Both the position numbers and the translations under genes were made by a program. Source: Faecalibacterium duncaniae (GTDB taxonomy: Bacteria; Bacillota; Clostridia; Oscillospirales; Ruminococcaceae). Taken from it: DNA of 64,000 nt. The notes below the pieces were generated by a model. That model saw only the letters and a program-made list of their open reading frames with translations, did not search any database and was not told the DNA's origin. Numbering within the stretch: the stretch's first letter is position 1; the number at the start of each line of letters is the position of its first letter. Positions 42,616 through 51,764 of this stretch are shown piece by piece. The stretch spans positions 2,976,001-3,040,000 of the forward strand of contig NZ_CP048437.1 in NCBI RefSeq assembly GCF_010509575.1. The letters are read 5' to 3'.

Positions 42616-42667
42616 CAAGAAAAGGCGGTACGCTACCCCTCCACGGGGCGCATACCGCCTTTTCTTG
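42616..42667. repeat. Perfect 15-bp hairpin beside oriT
   Basis: CAAGAAAAGGCGGTA and TACCGCCTTTTCTTG enclose a smaller CCCC/GGGG hairpin. A GGGGGC-GTT-GCCCCC hairpin stands at 42,587-42,601. Could act as a bidirectional terminator or as a structure in transfer. Confidence 0.5.
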
Positions 42668-42728
42668 TTATCCAGCCCTCCGGCTGTATCGGTTGAGCAA
42701 AAGTCAGCGTGGGATTGATGTGGTATCT

Positions 42729-42857
42729 TTATCTAAGTGAAACCCCGCCCTCCCACTTCGAGACCGCCTGGCGCGAGACATTCAGCTGATTGGCCAGTTC
42801 CTCCTGGCTCCATCCATTCTGGCGGCGGAGAAGGGCAATTTTTTCTGCTAAGATCAT
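42729..42857 (-). pseudogene. XRE regulator interrupted by the mobile element
   Basis: From ATG 42857: a helix-turn-helix start MILAEKIALLRRQNGWSQEE, then LANQLNVSRQAVSKWEGG, and a stop three codons later. Intact relatives continue well past SKWE. Similarity ends near 42,740, the likely right end of the mobilizable element (next bases GTTTCAC). The gene's promoter is still present. The 3' part should lie left of the window. Confidence 0.75.
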
Positions 42858-42940
42858 AGTGTTCTCTTTTCTGCCGCAGGGCGGCGTATCAATGGATTCC
42901 GGCGGACGTCCTCTATGCTGTTATCATAGCAGATTTTCCA

Positions 42941-42977
42941 GTTGACAACCACCAATTGCGGCTTGAAATTTGTCAAC
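42941..42977. promoter_or_regulatory. Operator-like repeat upstream of the broken XRE gene
   Basis: GTTGACAA and TTGTCAAC are perfect inverse copies. One overlaps a -35-like TTGTCA on the - strand, with TGATAA 16 bases on. Probably the autoregulatory site of the XRE gene. Confidence 0.45.
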
Positions 42978-42996
42978 CAGCGGTTGCAGCCACGCA

Positions 42997-43042
42997 AAAA
43001 CCGCCTGCACCCAGCATAATCGCATGGGCACAGGCGGTTTTG
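42997..43042 (-). terminator. Terminator of trpS
   Basis: AAAACCGCCTG(T/C)GCCCA-type stem: on the - strand the stem closes with CAGGCGGTTTTT. It starts 14 bases after the trpS stop. Confidence 0.75.
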
Positions 43043-43055
43043 TTTCTACCATTTG

Positions 43056-44117
43056 TTACTTCAGCAGGTTATTATCCGCGAAGTAGTCAATGCGCATGGC
43101 TTTGCGGACATTGGCCAGGGTGGCGGCAGCGGTCTTTTCGGCCACGGCGCTGCCTTCCTTCAGGATCTCCACGACCTCGGGCAGGCGCTGCTCCCACTCC
43201 TTGCGGCGGTTGCGGATGGGCTCCAGCTCGGCCTGCATGACGGCGTTGAGGAACTTCTTGATCTTCACGTCGCCCAGACCGCCACGCTGATAGTGGGCCT
43301 TGAGCTCATCGAGGTTCTGGTACTCCGGCAGGAACTCGGCAAAGTGCTCGGGGCGGCTGAAAGCGTCCAGATAGATGAACACGGGGTTGCCCTCCACCTT
43401 GCCGGGGTCCTGCACCCGCAGGTGGTTGGGGTCGGTGTACATGGACATGATCTTCTTCTTAATGTCCTCGGGCTCATCCGACAGGTAGATGCAGTTGCCC
43501 AGGCTCTTGCTCATCTTGGCCTTGCCATCGATGCCGGGCAGGCGCAGGCAGGCGGCATTCTGGGGCAGCATGATCTCAGGCATGGTCAGGGTCTCGCCGT
43601 AGACGGCGTTGAACTTGTGCACGATCTCGCGGCACTGCTCCAGCATGGGCATCTGATCCTCACCGGCCGGCACAGTGGTGGCACCGAATGCCGTGATATC
43701 CGCTGCCTGGCTGATGGGGTAGGTGAAGAAGCCCACCGGGATGCTGGTCTCGAAGTTCCGCATCTGGATCTCGCTCTTCACGGTGGGGTTGCGCTGCAGG
43801 CGGCTCACCGTGACCAGATTCATATAATAGAAGCTCAGCTCTGTCAGCTGAGGCACCATGGACTGGATGAAGATGTGGACCTTGTTGGGGTCCAGACCGC
43901 AGGCCAGATAGTCCAGTGCCACCTGCAGGATGTTCTGGCGGACCTTCTCCGGGTTATCGGCGTTGTCCGTCAGGGCCTGCGCGTCAGCGATCATAATATA
44001 GATCTCGTCGAACTTGCCGGTGTTCTGCAGGCGCACGCGCTCCTTCAAAGAGCCAACGTAGTGGCCAACATGCAGGCGGCCCGTGGGACGGTCGCCGGTC
44101 AGAATGATCTGTTTCAT
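43056..44117 (-). CDS. trpS: Tryptophan--tRNA ligase
   Basis: 353 aa from ATG 44117 (MKQIILTGDRPTG), with GAGGAGAAG upstream. Class I synthetase: HIGH-equivalent GRLHVGHY, and KMSKS in GKAKMSKSLGN. It charges tRNA-Trp in the cytoplasm. Length and motifs are normal. No T-box leader is seen in the 200 bases upstream, which carry a genus-type repeat and a terminator of the tRNA genes. First intact chromosomal gene to the right of the mobile DNA. Confidence 0.96.
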   Translation of the reverse strand: MKQIILTGDRPTGRLHVGHYVGSLKERVRLQNTGKFDEIYIMIADAQALTDNADNPEKVRQNILQVALDYLACGLDPNKVHIFIQSMVPQLTELSFYYMNLVTVSRLQRNPTVKSEIQMRNFETSIPVGFFTYPISQAADITAFGATTVPAGEDQMPMLEQCREIVHKFNAVYGETLTMPEIMLPQNAACLRLPGIDGKAKMSKSLGNCIYLSDEPEDIKKKIMSMYTDPNHLRVQDPGKVEGNPVFIYLDAFSRPEHFAEFLPEYQNLDELKAHYQRGGLGDVKIKKFLNAVMQAELEPIRNRRKEWEQRLPEVVEILKEGSAVAEKTAAATLANVRKAMRIDYFADNNLLK

Positions 44118-44182
44118 TGTAATTCTTCTCCTCAAAAGTCTCCTTGCTCCGCCTTGCCTTTTCCGAAAAACGTTCTGCTTCT

Positions 44183-44236
44183 GCCAAGGGCTCCCCTACC
44201 AGGGGAGCTGGCCGCCGCCAGGCGGACTGAGAGGTT
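44183..44236. repeat. Palindromic repeat, Faecalibacterium-like
   Basis: CCAAGGGCTCCCCTACC, AGGGGAGCTGG, and the ending GACTGAGAGGTT match the right half of the repeat at 53,259-53,390. Lies in the trpS leader region. Confidence 0.65.
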
Positions 44237-44290
44237 TAATCGTTATTTATAAGTATATCCCCCGCCGCATTCGCTGTCAACAAAAAGAAA

Positions 44291-44317
44291 AAAGCGATGG
44301 AACATTTCCATCGCTTT
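44291..44317 (-). terminator. Terminator of the tRNA operon
   Basis: AAAGCGATGGAA, CAT, TTCCATCGCTTT: 12-base perfect arms; on the - strand a T-rich run (TTTTTTCTTTTTG) overlaps and follows. Two bases beyond the tRNA-Asn 3' end. Confidence 0.85.
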
Positions 44318-44319
44318 AC

Positions 44320-44396
44320 TGGCGCCTCTTGCCTGACTCGAACAGGCGACACCCTGATTAACAGTCAGGTGCTCTAACCGACTGAGCTAAAGAGGC
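44320..44396 (-). tRNA. tRNA-Asn (GTT)
   Basis: 77 bases with encoded CCA. Acceptor GCCTCTT/AAGAGGC; anticodon arm CCTGA-CTGTTAA-TCAGG gives GTT; T arm has GTTCGAGTC. It stands 41 bases after tRNA-Glu in the same transcript. Confidence 0.95.
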
Positions 44397-44437
44397 ATCT
44401 ATATAAAACGGCATACAGCCGTTTTACTACTATAAAA

Positions 44438-44512
44438 TGGTGACCCGTACCGGAATCGAACCGATGTTAAAGGCGTGAGAGGCCTCTGTCTTAACCGCTT
44501 GACCAACGGGCC
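44438..44512 (-). tRNA. tRNA-Glu (CTC)
   Basis: 75 bases with encoded CCA. Acceptor GGCCCGT/ACGGGTC; anticodon loop CTCTCAC gives CTC; T arm GGTTCGATTCC. A hairpin AAAACGGC/GCCGTTTT (44,405-44,426) lies between it and tRNA-Asn. Confidence 0.93.
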
Positions 44513-44960
44513 ATACGTCCATTTTCGCATCGGGGTTTCGCTCCCGACTCGATTATTTTAGCATAGCAGTCGTACTTTGTCAACAGGAAATTTCAAGTTT
44601 TTCAGAAATTTGTGCTGCGGGCCTCCCGCCCCGGTTTTTCCGCTCTGGGATACCCAGTTGCATCCAGAATCGACAAAATATTATCAAAGTTGTGTTTTGG
44701 GTCTCTTTTCTTTATTTTGTTCGCCGCGGTTCCCCTTTCTTCTTATGAAATCACTTCAAACAGCTAAGATTCTGAATAAAATTTGTTACATTTATAAGAA
44801 CCTTTTGTTTCCTCTGGTTGATTTTGGAACGTTTTTATGTATAATGGTAAACAGGAGAATACGCATCTGTATTTCTTCATCGCCCGCGCTGCCCATTGGC
44901 TAAGGGCATGTGCGTCGCGCGATCAGAATTGATCTGAACGAAAGAAGAGGTATAAGTATC
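44513..44960 (+). other. Gene-free leader region of pckA
   Basis: 448 bases without a gene. It has an AT-rich part (44,570-44,830) and then the pckA promoter at 44,818-44,845. The leader from there is about 108 bases and shows no riboswitch that I recognise. Confidence 0.6.
44818..44845 (+). promoter_or_regulatory. pckA promoter
   Basis: TTGATT, 16 bases, TATAAT, about 115 bases before the start codon. Confidence 0.65.
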
Positions 44961-46565
44961 ATGGCAAAGGTAGATCTGAGCAAGTACGGCATTACCGGCA
45001 CGACCGAGGTCGTGTATAACCCCTCTTACGAGCAGCTGTTCGAGGAAGAGACCAAGCCCGGCCTGGAAGGCTACGAAGTGGGCAAGGTCAGCGAGCTGGG
45101 CGCTGTGAATGTTATGACCGGCATCTACACCGGCCGTTCCCCCAAGGACAAGTTCATCGTGATGGACGAGAACTCCAAGAACACCGTTTGGTGGACTAGC
45201 GACGAGTACAAGAACGACAACCACCCCGCTTCTGAGGAAGCCTGGGCTGCCGTGAAGGAAATTGCAAAGAAGGAGCTGTCCAACAAGCGCCTGTACGTTG
45301 TGGATGCTTTCTGCGGCGCAAACAAGGACACCCGCATGGCTGTCCGTTTCATCATGGAAGTGGCCTGGCAGGCACACTTCGTCACCAACATGTTCATCAA
45401 GCCCACCGCTGAGGAGCTGGAGAGCTTTGAGCCTGATTTCGTTGTTTACAACGCTTCCAAGGCCAAGGTCGAGAACTACAAGGAGCTGGGCCTGAACTCC
45501 GAGACTGCTGTTATGTTCAACATTACCAGCAAGGAGCAGGTCATCGTCAACACCTGGTACGGCGGCGAGATGAAGAAGGGCATGTTCTCCATGATGAACT
45601 ACTTCCTGCCGCTGAAGGGCATTGCTTCCATGCACTGCTCCGCCAACACCGATATGGAGGGCAAGAACACTGCCATCTTCTTCGGTCTGTCCGGCACCGG
45701 CAAGACCACCCTGTCCACCGATCCCAAGCGTCTGCTGATCGGCGATGACGAGCACGGCTGGGACGACAACGGCGTGTTCAACTTCGAGGGCGGCTGCTAC
45801 GCAAAGGTCATCAACCTGGATAAGGACTCCGAGCCCGATATCTACAACGCCATCAAGCGCAACGCTCTGCTGGAGAACGTCACTCTGGATGCTGAGGGCC
45901 ACATCGACTTCGCTGACAAGTCTGTCACCGAGAACACCCGTGTGTCCTACCCCATCAACCACATCCAGAACATTGTCCGCCCCATCTCTTCTGCACCTGC
46001 TGCAAAGAATGTCATCTTCCTGTCTGCTGACGCATTCGGCGTTCTGCCTCCTGTCTCTATCCTGAGCCCCGAGCAGACCCAGTACTACTTCCTGTCCGGC
46101 TTCACCGCCAAGCTGGCCGGCACCGAGCGCGGCATCACTGAGCCCACCCCCACCTTCTCCGCTTGCTTCGGCCAGGCTTTCCTGGAGCTGCACCCCACCA
46201 AGTACGCTGAGGAGCTGGTCAAGAAGATGCAGATGAGCGGCGCTAAGGCTTACCTGGTCAACACCGGCTGGAACGGCACCGGCAAGCGCATCTCCATCAA
46301 GGACACCCGTGGTATCATCGATGCTATCCTGAACGGCGATATCAACAACGTGCCCACCAAGAAGATCCCCTACTTCGACTTCGAGGTTCCCACCGTCCTG
46401 AACGGTGTTGACACCGGCATCCTGGATCCCCGTGATACCTACGCCGACGCTTCCCAGTGGGAGGAGAAGGCCAAGGATCTGGCTGGCCGCTTCATCAAGA
46501 ACTTCAAGAAGTACGAGGGTAACGAGCACGGCAAGGCTCTGGTCTCTGCCGGCCCCCAGCTGTAA
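44961..46565 (+). CDS. pckA: Phosphoenolpyruvate carboxykinase (ATP)
   Basis: 534 aa from ATG 44961 ([16 protein letters not shown]). The P-loop [13 protein letters not shown], the kinase-2 motif GDDEHGWDD and the substrate loop TGRSPKDKF are complete. Converts oxaloacetate and ATP to PEP, CO2 and ADP; in gut Firmicutes it often runs in the carboxylating direction. Codon choice is strongly biased (CTG, AAG, GAG, ATC), which suggests high expression. Its own promoter and terminator enclose it as a single-gene unit. Confidence 0.97.
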   Translation: MAKVDLSKYGITGTTEVVYNPSYEQLFEEETKPGLEGYEVGKVSELGAVNVMTGIYTGRSPKDKFIVMDENSKNTVWWTSDEYKNDNHPASEEAWAAVKEIAKKELSNKRLYVVDAFCGANKDTRMAVRFIMEVAWQAHFVTNMFIKPTAEELESFEPDFVVYNASKAKVENYKELGLNSETAVMFNITSKEQVIVNTWYGGEMKKGMFSMMNYFLPLKGIASMHCSANTDMEGKNTAIFFGLSGTGKTTLSTDPKRLLIGDDEHGWDDNGVFNFEGGCYAKVINLDKDSEPDIYNAIKRNALLENVTLDAEGHIDFADKSVTENTRVSYPINHIQNIVRPISSAPAAKNVIFLSADAFGVLPPVSILSPEQTQYYFLSGFTAKLAGTERGITEPTPTFSACFGQAFLELHPTKYAEELVKKMQMSGAKAYLVNTGWNGTGKRISIKDTRGIIDAILNGDINNVPTKKIPYFDFEVPTVLNGVDTGILDPRDTYADASQWEEKAKDLAGRFIKNFKKYEGNEHGKALVSAGPQL

Positions 46566-46606
46566 GCTCTGATCCCAGCATTTTTCTTCTGAACTCCATA
46601 TAAAAT

Positions 46607-46649
46607 ATCCCCCGCTGCCTGTCCATTGACCGAACAGGCGGTGGGGGAT
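46607..46649 (+). terminator. pckA terminator
   Basis: ATCCCCCGCTGCCTGT pairs with ACAGGCGGTGGGGGAT, followed by TTGTGTTTT. Confidence 0.8.
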
Positions 46650-46732
46650 TTGTGTTTTGGAGCAGGTAAACAAAGCGTCGATTGCCTTTTGGTGCGTGGT
46701 ATGCTATCCTTTTTCCAAAGGATGTGAGCACA

Positions 46733-47395
46733 ATGGATGCGAAAACGTTCGGGGCATTTCTCGCCCGGATGCGCAAGTCACAGGGATTAACACAGGCAGA
46801 GCTGGCCCAGCAGCTACATGTAACAGATAAGGCTGTCAGCCGATGGGAACGCGGGGTCGGCCTGCCGGACATCAACACGCTGGAACCACTGGCCGACGCG
46901 CTGGGGCTGACCCTTGCCGACCTGATGCACTGCCGTGACCCGCAGGAAGCAGATATTGCACCGGAAGTCCCGCTGGAAGATTTCTTTACCCTGCTGCGTC
47001 GTCAACAATCCATTGACTGGCGCTCGGTACGGGCAGTTTTGTTTTGGCTCAGTGCCGCACTGGCCATCTGGGGCATCCTCGCCTGCCCGGGCCGGATGGC
47101 CGTCCACTGGCGTACCCTGAGCAATGGGAACCTGCAGGCAGACGGCTGGCTTCCCTCCTGGGTGTTTTTCCCATTGTTTGTCGGGATAGAATTTCTCTCG
47201 CTGGAGCTCTGGAACAACTTTGAGCAGACCGGCTACTACCGACACTGGGGTGAGATAGGTGCCTCCGTCACCCGCTCCATGAACTTCTGCTCCCCTGCTG
47301 TCCGGCTCTGGAAGTTTGTGCTCGACCTGCTGTTCTTCTTCGGGTTCGGCTTCGCGATCCCCTGCGCTGAGATGATGGCGATTCTGATCAACTGA
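46733..47395 (+). CDS. XRE regulator with membrane domain
   Basis: 220 aa from ATG 46733, behind AAAGGAT. Residues 5-60: FGAFLARMRKSQGLTQAELA, QQLHVTDKAVSRWERGVGLP, a Cro/CI helix-turn-helix. From about residue 100 there are three membrane helices (WLSAALAIWGILAC, WVFFPLFVGIEFLS, LDLLFFFGFGFAIPC). Such membrane-anchored XRE proteins are common in Firmicutes, with unknown ligands. No partner gene in the same direction. Confidence 0.82.
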   Translation: MDAKTFGAFLARMRKSQGLTQAELAQQLHVTDKAVSRWERGVGLPDINTLEPLADALGLTLADLMHCRDPQEADIAPEVPLEDFFTLLRRQQSIDWRSVRAVLFWLSAALAIWGILACPGRMAVHWRTLSNGNLQADGWLPSWVFFPLFVGIEFLSLELWNNFEQTGYYRHWGEIGASVTRSMNFCSPAVRLWKFVLDLLFFFGFGFAIPCAEMMAILIN

Positions 47396-47408
47396 AAAAA
47401 AAAAAAAA

Positions 47409-47446
47409 GAAAGCCCTCCCGTCGCTCAAGCGAAAGGAGGGCTTTC
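47409..47446. terminator. Bidirectional terminator
   Basis: GAAAGCCCTCC and GGAGGGCTTTC, arms perfect, A-run on the left and T-rich sequence on the right. Serves both the XRE gene and the convergent transporter. Confidence 0.8.
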
Positions 47447-47500
47447 TATCATCTTATCAGAAGTTTCCCCGTTCTTCTATTCCTCTGATTATAAGATCAT

Positions 47501-48913
47501 TTACTTTTCGTTCTTTGCCCGGCGTTCTTTCAGATCGCTTTCCATCTGCGCCAGCGTCTTTTTATCCAGATTGAACACCACGCCGTACGCAATGATCATC
47601 ATGATATAGCTTCCCAGATACATGATCGGCACCAGATAGCGCATCCGGGTTGCCACTTCGATCGTCTGTGCAGCCTTCAGAGATGCATCATAGCCCAGTT
47701 TGGTTGCCAGAACAAGGCCCAGAGAAGGTCCGATGCCCTGTGCAAGCTTACGGAAGAAGGAGTGCAGTGCATAGGTAGTGCCTTCTTCTCGCACACCAAA
47801 TTTCCACTCGTTATAATCGATCGCATCTGCCATCAGAGACCAGCTCAGGCAGCTTCCGATACCGCCGCCCAGCATTGCAATGACCTGACACAGGACATAA
47901 AGGCCGAGGCCCCGGCTGTCCGGTGTGATGGGCAGAACCAGCATCAGGACGTATGCCAGCGCACAGACTGCTGAACCAAAGGTCACAGCTTCCTTCTTGC
48001 CAAAGCGCTTGACGATACGGCTTACAAAAGGACTGAAAATGAAAACGCCAAAGTAGGAGATCATACCCACAATGCCGGAGATCTTTGCATTCTTGAAATA
48101 AGCCTGGAACAGGATCTGACCTGCAGTAGAGGCACCATACATACCAATAAACGTTGCCACAGGTGCCAGCGTTGCGCCCACAGCCGGGCGGTTATGGATA
48201 AAGTTGTTGAACGCCTTTATGATGTTGAACTTTGGTGCATCCTCTTTCAGAGTGATCGTGGTGTCCACACGCACCTTTGTGTTCGTGACCATAAAGCGGA
48301 AGCAGACCAGACCGATCACACCCATGACCAGAGCAATGCCAAACATCTGCTCACCACGCAGGTTGTTCTGGTTATCATAAATGATCACCGGAATCAGCAT
48401 GCCGGTAAGAAGCGAACCAGCCATAGAACCAATGGAGCGGAAAGTCGACAGCTGTGCACGCTGGATCGGGTCATCCGAAATCAGAGACAGCATCGAGCCA
48501 TACGGCACATTTGCAACGGTGTAGAAAGCATCCCAGATCATATAGCCTGCCACAAACAGAATATTCTTGACCATACCGGGAGCCTGCGGGAACGGCAGAT
48601 AGCAAAGTGCACCAGCCACGGTCAGTCCGATCGCACCGAACCAGATATAGGCAAGGAACTTGTTCCGGCGGTACTTATGTGTATCCGCATCTACCATTGC
48701 TCCGATAATAGGATCGTTGATTGCGTCCCAGATCTGCACGATCAGCAGAAGGGATGCCATCAGGTAGTTGTCGATCCCCATAAACTGCGTCCAATAAATC
48801 GTCAGGTAGCCTTTGAGTGCAAAACTCATATTGCAGCCAAAGTCACCCGCTGCGTATGCAAGTTTATCACGCAATCCAAACCCTGCAGACGCATCCACTG
48901 TTGATTTCCCCAT
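47501..48913 (-). CDS. GPH-family sugar:cation symporter
   Basis: 470 aa from ATG 48913 behind AAAGGAG. About 12 membrane helices. Family features: GLRDKLAYAAGDFGCNMSFA at the N-terminus, DAINDPIIGAMVD, and RAQLSTFRSIGSMAG. The glycoside-pentoside-hexuronide family imports sugars with Na+ or H+. The substrate cannot be read from sequence and no hydrolase is adjacent. The 338-base upstream gap carries a pair of direct repeats that may bind an AraC-type activator. Confidence 0.88.
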   Translation of the reverse strand: MGKSTVDASAGFGLRDKLAYAAGDFGCNMSFALKGYLTIYWTQFMGIDNYLMASLLLIVQIWDAINDPIIGAMVDADTHKYRRNKFLAYIWFGAIGLTVAGALCYLPFPQAPGMVKNILFVAGYMIWDAFYTVANVPYGSMLSLISDDPIQRAQLSTFRSIGSMAGSLLTGMLIPVIIYDNQNNLRGEQMFGIALVMGVIGLVCFRFMVTNTKVRVDTTITLKEDAPKFNIIKAFNNFIHNRPAVGATLAPVATFIGMYGASTAGQILFQAYFKNAKISGIVGMISYFGVFIFSPFVSRIVKRFGKKEAVTFGSAVCALAYVLMLVLPITPDSRGLGLYVLCQVIAMLGGGIGSCLSWSLMADAIDYNEWKFGVREEGTTYALHSFFRKLAQGIGPSLGLVLATKLGYDASLKAAQTIEVATRMRYLVPIMYLGSYIMMIIAYGVVFNLDKKTLAQMESDLKERRAKNEK

Positions 48914-49023
48914 GAAAATACTCCTTTCTGAATTTTCCGGACAATTTTGGCACACCGCCCGCAAGCCGTATGCATATTTATGAATCCATGATACGGCATC
49001 TCTTTCCAAAATGTTAGAATTTT

Positions 49024-49053
49024 TTTACGATTCCGCCTGAAGAATTTACGATT
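49024..49053 (-). promoter_or_regulatory. Direct repeats upstream of the symporter gene
   Basis: TTTACGATT occurs at 49,024-49,032 and 49,045-49,053, i.e. 21 bases (two helix turns) apart. This spacing fits an activator with two half-sites. The rest of the 48,914-49,251 gap shows no gene. Confidence 0.4.
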
Positions 49054-49196
49054 TAAAAGTATTTCTTGTTGTATTCTTTAATTCGTGCAGCGTTTTCGTG
49101 ATTCTGCACAAGCAATCTTTTCTTTTTTTGTATGCAAAATATTTTTTCTTAGCCGAATCTTTTCTTTGTTGAGAATGGCGTTGTGCGCCGAACATA

Positions 49197-49240
49197 AAGC
49201 AAGGGCCATTGCACGAGAATCTGTGCAATGGCCCTTGCTT
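49197..49240 (-). terminator. putP terminator
   Basis: AAGCAAGGGCCATTGCAC and GTGCAATGGCCCTTGCTT, 18-base perfect arms, 8-base loop, 11 bases after the stop. Confidence 0.8.
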
Positions 49241-49251
49241 TCTATTGTTTC

Positions 49252-50769
49252 TTATTTCGCCGCCTCAAACTCGGCTTCGATCTCCTTCGAGGGGGCGGGG
49301 GTGACCAGGCTGACCACCACGCAGACCAGCAGTGAGGTCAGGAAGGCGGGCAGCAGCTCATAGATGCTGAACACGCCGCCCAGCGGACTGATGAGGTACT
49401 TCCAGACAAAGACCATCAGGCCGCCGGCGAGCATCCCGGCCAGCGCACCCTGCCAGTTGCAGCGCTTCCAGAACAGGGCGCAGAGCATCACGGCACCATA
49501 CGCACCGCCGAAACCAGCCCATGCAAAGCTGACGATGCCGAACACGCTGGAATTGGGGTCACGGGCCAGCACCACGCCCACCACACTGACGCAGACGATG
49601 GTCAGGCGGGCAGCAAACAGGCTCTGGCGTTCGGTCAGCTTCATGTGGCCGAATTCCTGCAGGATATTCTGGGAGACGCTGGACGCGGCAGCAAGCATCT
49701 GGCTGTCGGCGGTGGACATGGTGGCAGCAAGGATGCCCGCCAGGATCAGGCCCGCCAGAACGGCTGCCAGAATGCCGTGCTGTGCAATGAGGTTTGCAAT
49801 GCGGACGATGACCGTCTCGCTGGAGGAGCCGCTCAGGTACTCCAGCGCGCCCGCCTTGGTCATGCCAAGGCCCACCATGCCGATGATGATGGAGGCGGTC
49901 ATGGCAATGACGACCCACACGCTGGCAATGCGGCGGCTGAGCACCAGCTTCTTTTCATCCTCAATGGCCATGAAGCGGAGCAGGATGTGGGGCATTCCGA
50001 AGTAGCCCAGGCCCCACGCCATGGTGGAGACGATGTCCAGCAGGCTGTACGAGGTGGCCGTGCCCTCAGCGGCGTTGTGGCTGGCCATCATGGTCAGGTA
50101 GCCGGGCAGGCTCTGAGCGTTGGCCACAACGGCATCCCAGCCGCCTGCCGCGCCAATGCCGTACACCAGCACAGCCACAAGGGCCAGGCTCATCACGATG
50201 GACTGGATGAGGTCGGTGGTGGTAACAGCGCGGAAGCCGCCCGTGATGGTATAGCCCACGATGACGCAGGCCGAGACCACCATGGCCGCCATGTAATCCA
50301 CGCCGAAGAGGCTGTGGAACAGCTTACCGCAGGCGGCAAAGCCCGAAGCCGTGTAGGGCACAAAGAACACGATGATGATCACCGCGCCCAATGCGTTGAG
50401 CAGATTGCGCTGGTCGTGGAAGCGCAGGGACAGGAACTGGGGCACGGTGATGGCTTCCAGATTGGCCGAATACCGCCGCAGCCGCCGGGCCACGATGAGC
50501 CAGTTCAGCCAGGTGCCCAGCGCCAGGCCGATGGCGGTCCAGCCGGGCGAGGCGATGCCGGTGAGGTAGGCAAGGCCCGGCATTCCCATCAGCAGCCAGC
50601 TGGACATATCGCTGGCTTCGGCGCTCATGGCCGTGACCAGCGGGCCCATTTTGCGGCCGCCGAGGTAGAAATCGGTGCTGTCGTTGTTGGACTTGCTGTA
50701 TGCAAACCCAACCAACAGCATTGCCACCAGATAGATGATGATGGTGGCGATGATGCAGATGTTGGTCAT
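49252..50769 (-). CDS. putP: Sodium/proline symporter
   Basis: 505 aa, about 13 membrane helices, SSS family. Signatures: FYLGGRKMGPLVTAMSAEAS, DMSSWLLMGMPG, FLSLRFHD and the sodium-site ADSQMLAAASSVSQNI. Imports proline with Na+. Starts at ATG 50769; AAGGGGGAAAAAG stands upstream. Transcribed alone and divergent from azlC. Substrate could be another amino acid but PutP is the closest match. Confidence 0.9.
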   Translation of the reverse strand: MTNICIIATIIIYLVAMLLVGFAYSKSNNDSTDFYLGGRKMGPLVTAMSAEASDMSSWLLMGMPGLAYLTGIASPGWTAIGLALGTWLNWLIVARRLRRYSANLEAITVPQFLSLRFHDQRNLLNALGAVIIIVFFVPYTASGFAACGKLFHSLFGVDYMAAMVVSACVIVGYTITGGFRAVTTTDLIQSIVMSLALVAVLVYGIGAAGGWDAVVANAQSLPGYLTMMASHNAAEGTATSYSLLDIVSTMAWGLGYFGMPHILLRFMAIEDEKKLVLSRRIASVWVVIAMTASIIIGMVGLGMTKAGALEYLSGSSSETVIVRIANLIAQHGILAAVLAGLILAGILAATMSTADSQMLAAASSVSQNILQEFGHMKLTERQSLFAARLTIVCVSVVGVVLARDPNSSVFGIVSFAWAGFGGAYGAVMLCALFWKRCNWQGALAGMLAGGLMVFVWKYLISPLGGVFSIYELLPAFLTSLLVCVVVSLVTPAPSKEIEAEFEAAK

Positions 50770-50939
50770 ATACTTTTTCCCCCTTGTCTTTCCAAATGAA
50801 AGTACACTTCGATTTTACCACAGTAAAGCATCAAAGTGCAAGTCTTTTGGCAAAAATTTGTCCTGATTCGCCAAAAGTCCACGAGTGGCGGACAAAAAGT
50901 TTTCAAATTGACCGGAAACATCCGGCCCCGGGATTTTTC

Positions 50940-50967
50940 TTGCAAAATCCCGGAAATCTGTTATACT
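50940..50967 (+). promoter_or_regulatory. azlC promoter
   Basis: TTGCAA, 16 bases, TATACT, 23 bases before the start. Confidence 0.65.
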
Positions 50968-50990
50968 ACCAATCCAGGGGGTTAGTGTAT

Positions 50991-51764
50991 ATGAAAGAAT
51001 CCAAAACCATACAAGCTGTACCGGGCTCCGGTGTGGTGTGGCAGGCCTTCCGGGCCGCCGCACCCCAGACCGTGCCGGTTTTTGCAGGCTATCTCGTGCT
51101 GGGCATGGGCTACGGCATCTATGTGCAGAGCCTTGGCCTGCCCGTCTGGATGCCTATGCTCATGGGCACCGTGGTCTACGGCGGCTCGCTGGAATTTGTG
51201 CTGGCAAGCCTGCTGCTGGGAGCCTTTTCCCCGCTGTCGGCTTTTCTGATGGCGCTGATGATCCAGGCACGGCACCTGTTCTACGGTCTGGCCATGCTGG
51301 AGCGGTACAAGGGCTACGGCCTGCGCAGCTTTTACATGATCTTTGCCATGAGCGACGAGACCTTTTCCATCACCTGCTCTGCAGAGCCGCCGCAGGGGAT
51401 CGACCGGGGCTGGTTCATGTTCTTCATCACCCTGCTGGACCAGTTCTACTGGGTCGCCAGCGCCGGGCTGGGGGCCGTGGTGGGGTCGGTGCTCCCCTTC
51501 AGCACCAAGGGCGTGGATTTTGTGATGACCGCCATGTTCGTGGTCATCTTCCTCAACCAGTGGGAAAAGGAAAAGCAGCATTACAGCGGCATCATCGGGC
51601 TGGCCGTGCCGCTGGTCTGCCTGGTCCTTTTTGGTTCCGGCAGCTTCCTGCTGCCCTCCATGGCCTGCATTCTGGTGCTGCTGCTGGTTTTGCGCAAGCC
51701 CATTGAGCGGGCCAACGGCATCGTCCCCGGCCAAACCGAGAAGCAGAAGGAGGCAGCGCAATGA
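50991..51764 (+). CDS. azlC: AzlC-family branched-chain amino acid exporter, large subunit
   Basis: 257 aa from ATG 50991; GGGGG precedes. Family strings: AFRAAAPQTVPVFAGYLVLG, YGGSLEFVLASLLLGA, QARHLFYGLAMLERYK, and AMSDETFSITC. Membrane protein with about seven helices, working with AzlD. The C-terminus is longer and polar (RANGIVPGQTEKQKE). Overlaps azlD by four bases (ATGA). Confidence 0.92.
   Translation: MKESKTIQAVPGSGVVWQAFRAAAPQTVPVFAGYLVLGMGYGIYVQSLGLPVWMPMLMGTVVYGGSLEFVLASLLLGAFSPLSAFLMALMIQARHLFYGLAMLERYKGYGLRSFYMIFAMSDETFSITCSAEPPQGIDRGWFMFFITLLDQFYWVASAGLGAVVGSVLPFSTKGVDFVMTAMFVVIFLNQWEKEKQHYSGIIGLAVPLVCLVLFGSGSFLLPSMACILVLLLVLRKPIERANGIVPGQTEKQKEAAQ

Noticed and set aside
44118..44290. 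T-box riboswitch upstream of trpS.
   Set aside because: No T-box core sequence or antiterminator was found; the space is filled by a palindromic repeat.
44877..46673. Long open frame antisense to pckA (about 600 codons).
   Set aside because: The + strand is an unmistakable PEP carboxykinase with strong codon bias; the antisense frame follows from that bias and encodes no known motif.
49645..50799. Long His/Gln-rich frame antisense to putP.
   Set aside because: A by-product of the high-GC membrane protein on the - strand; no start site or motif.
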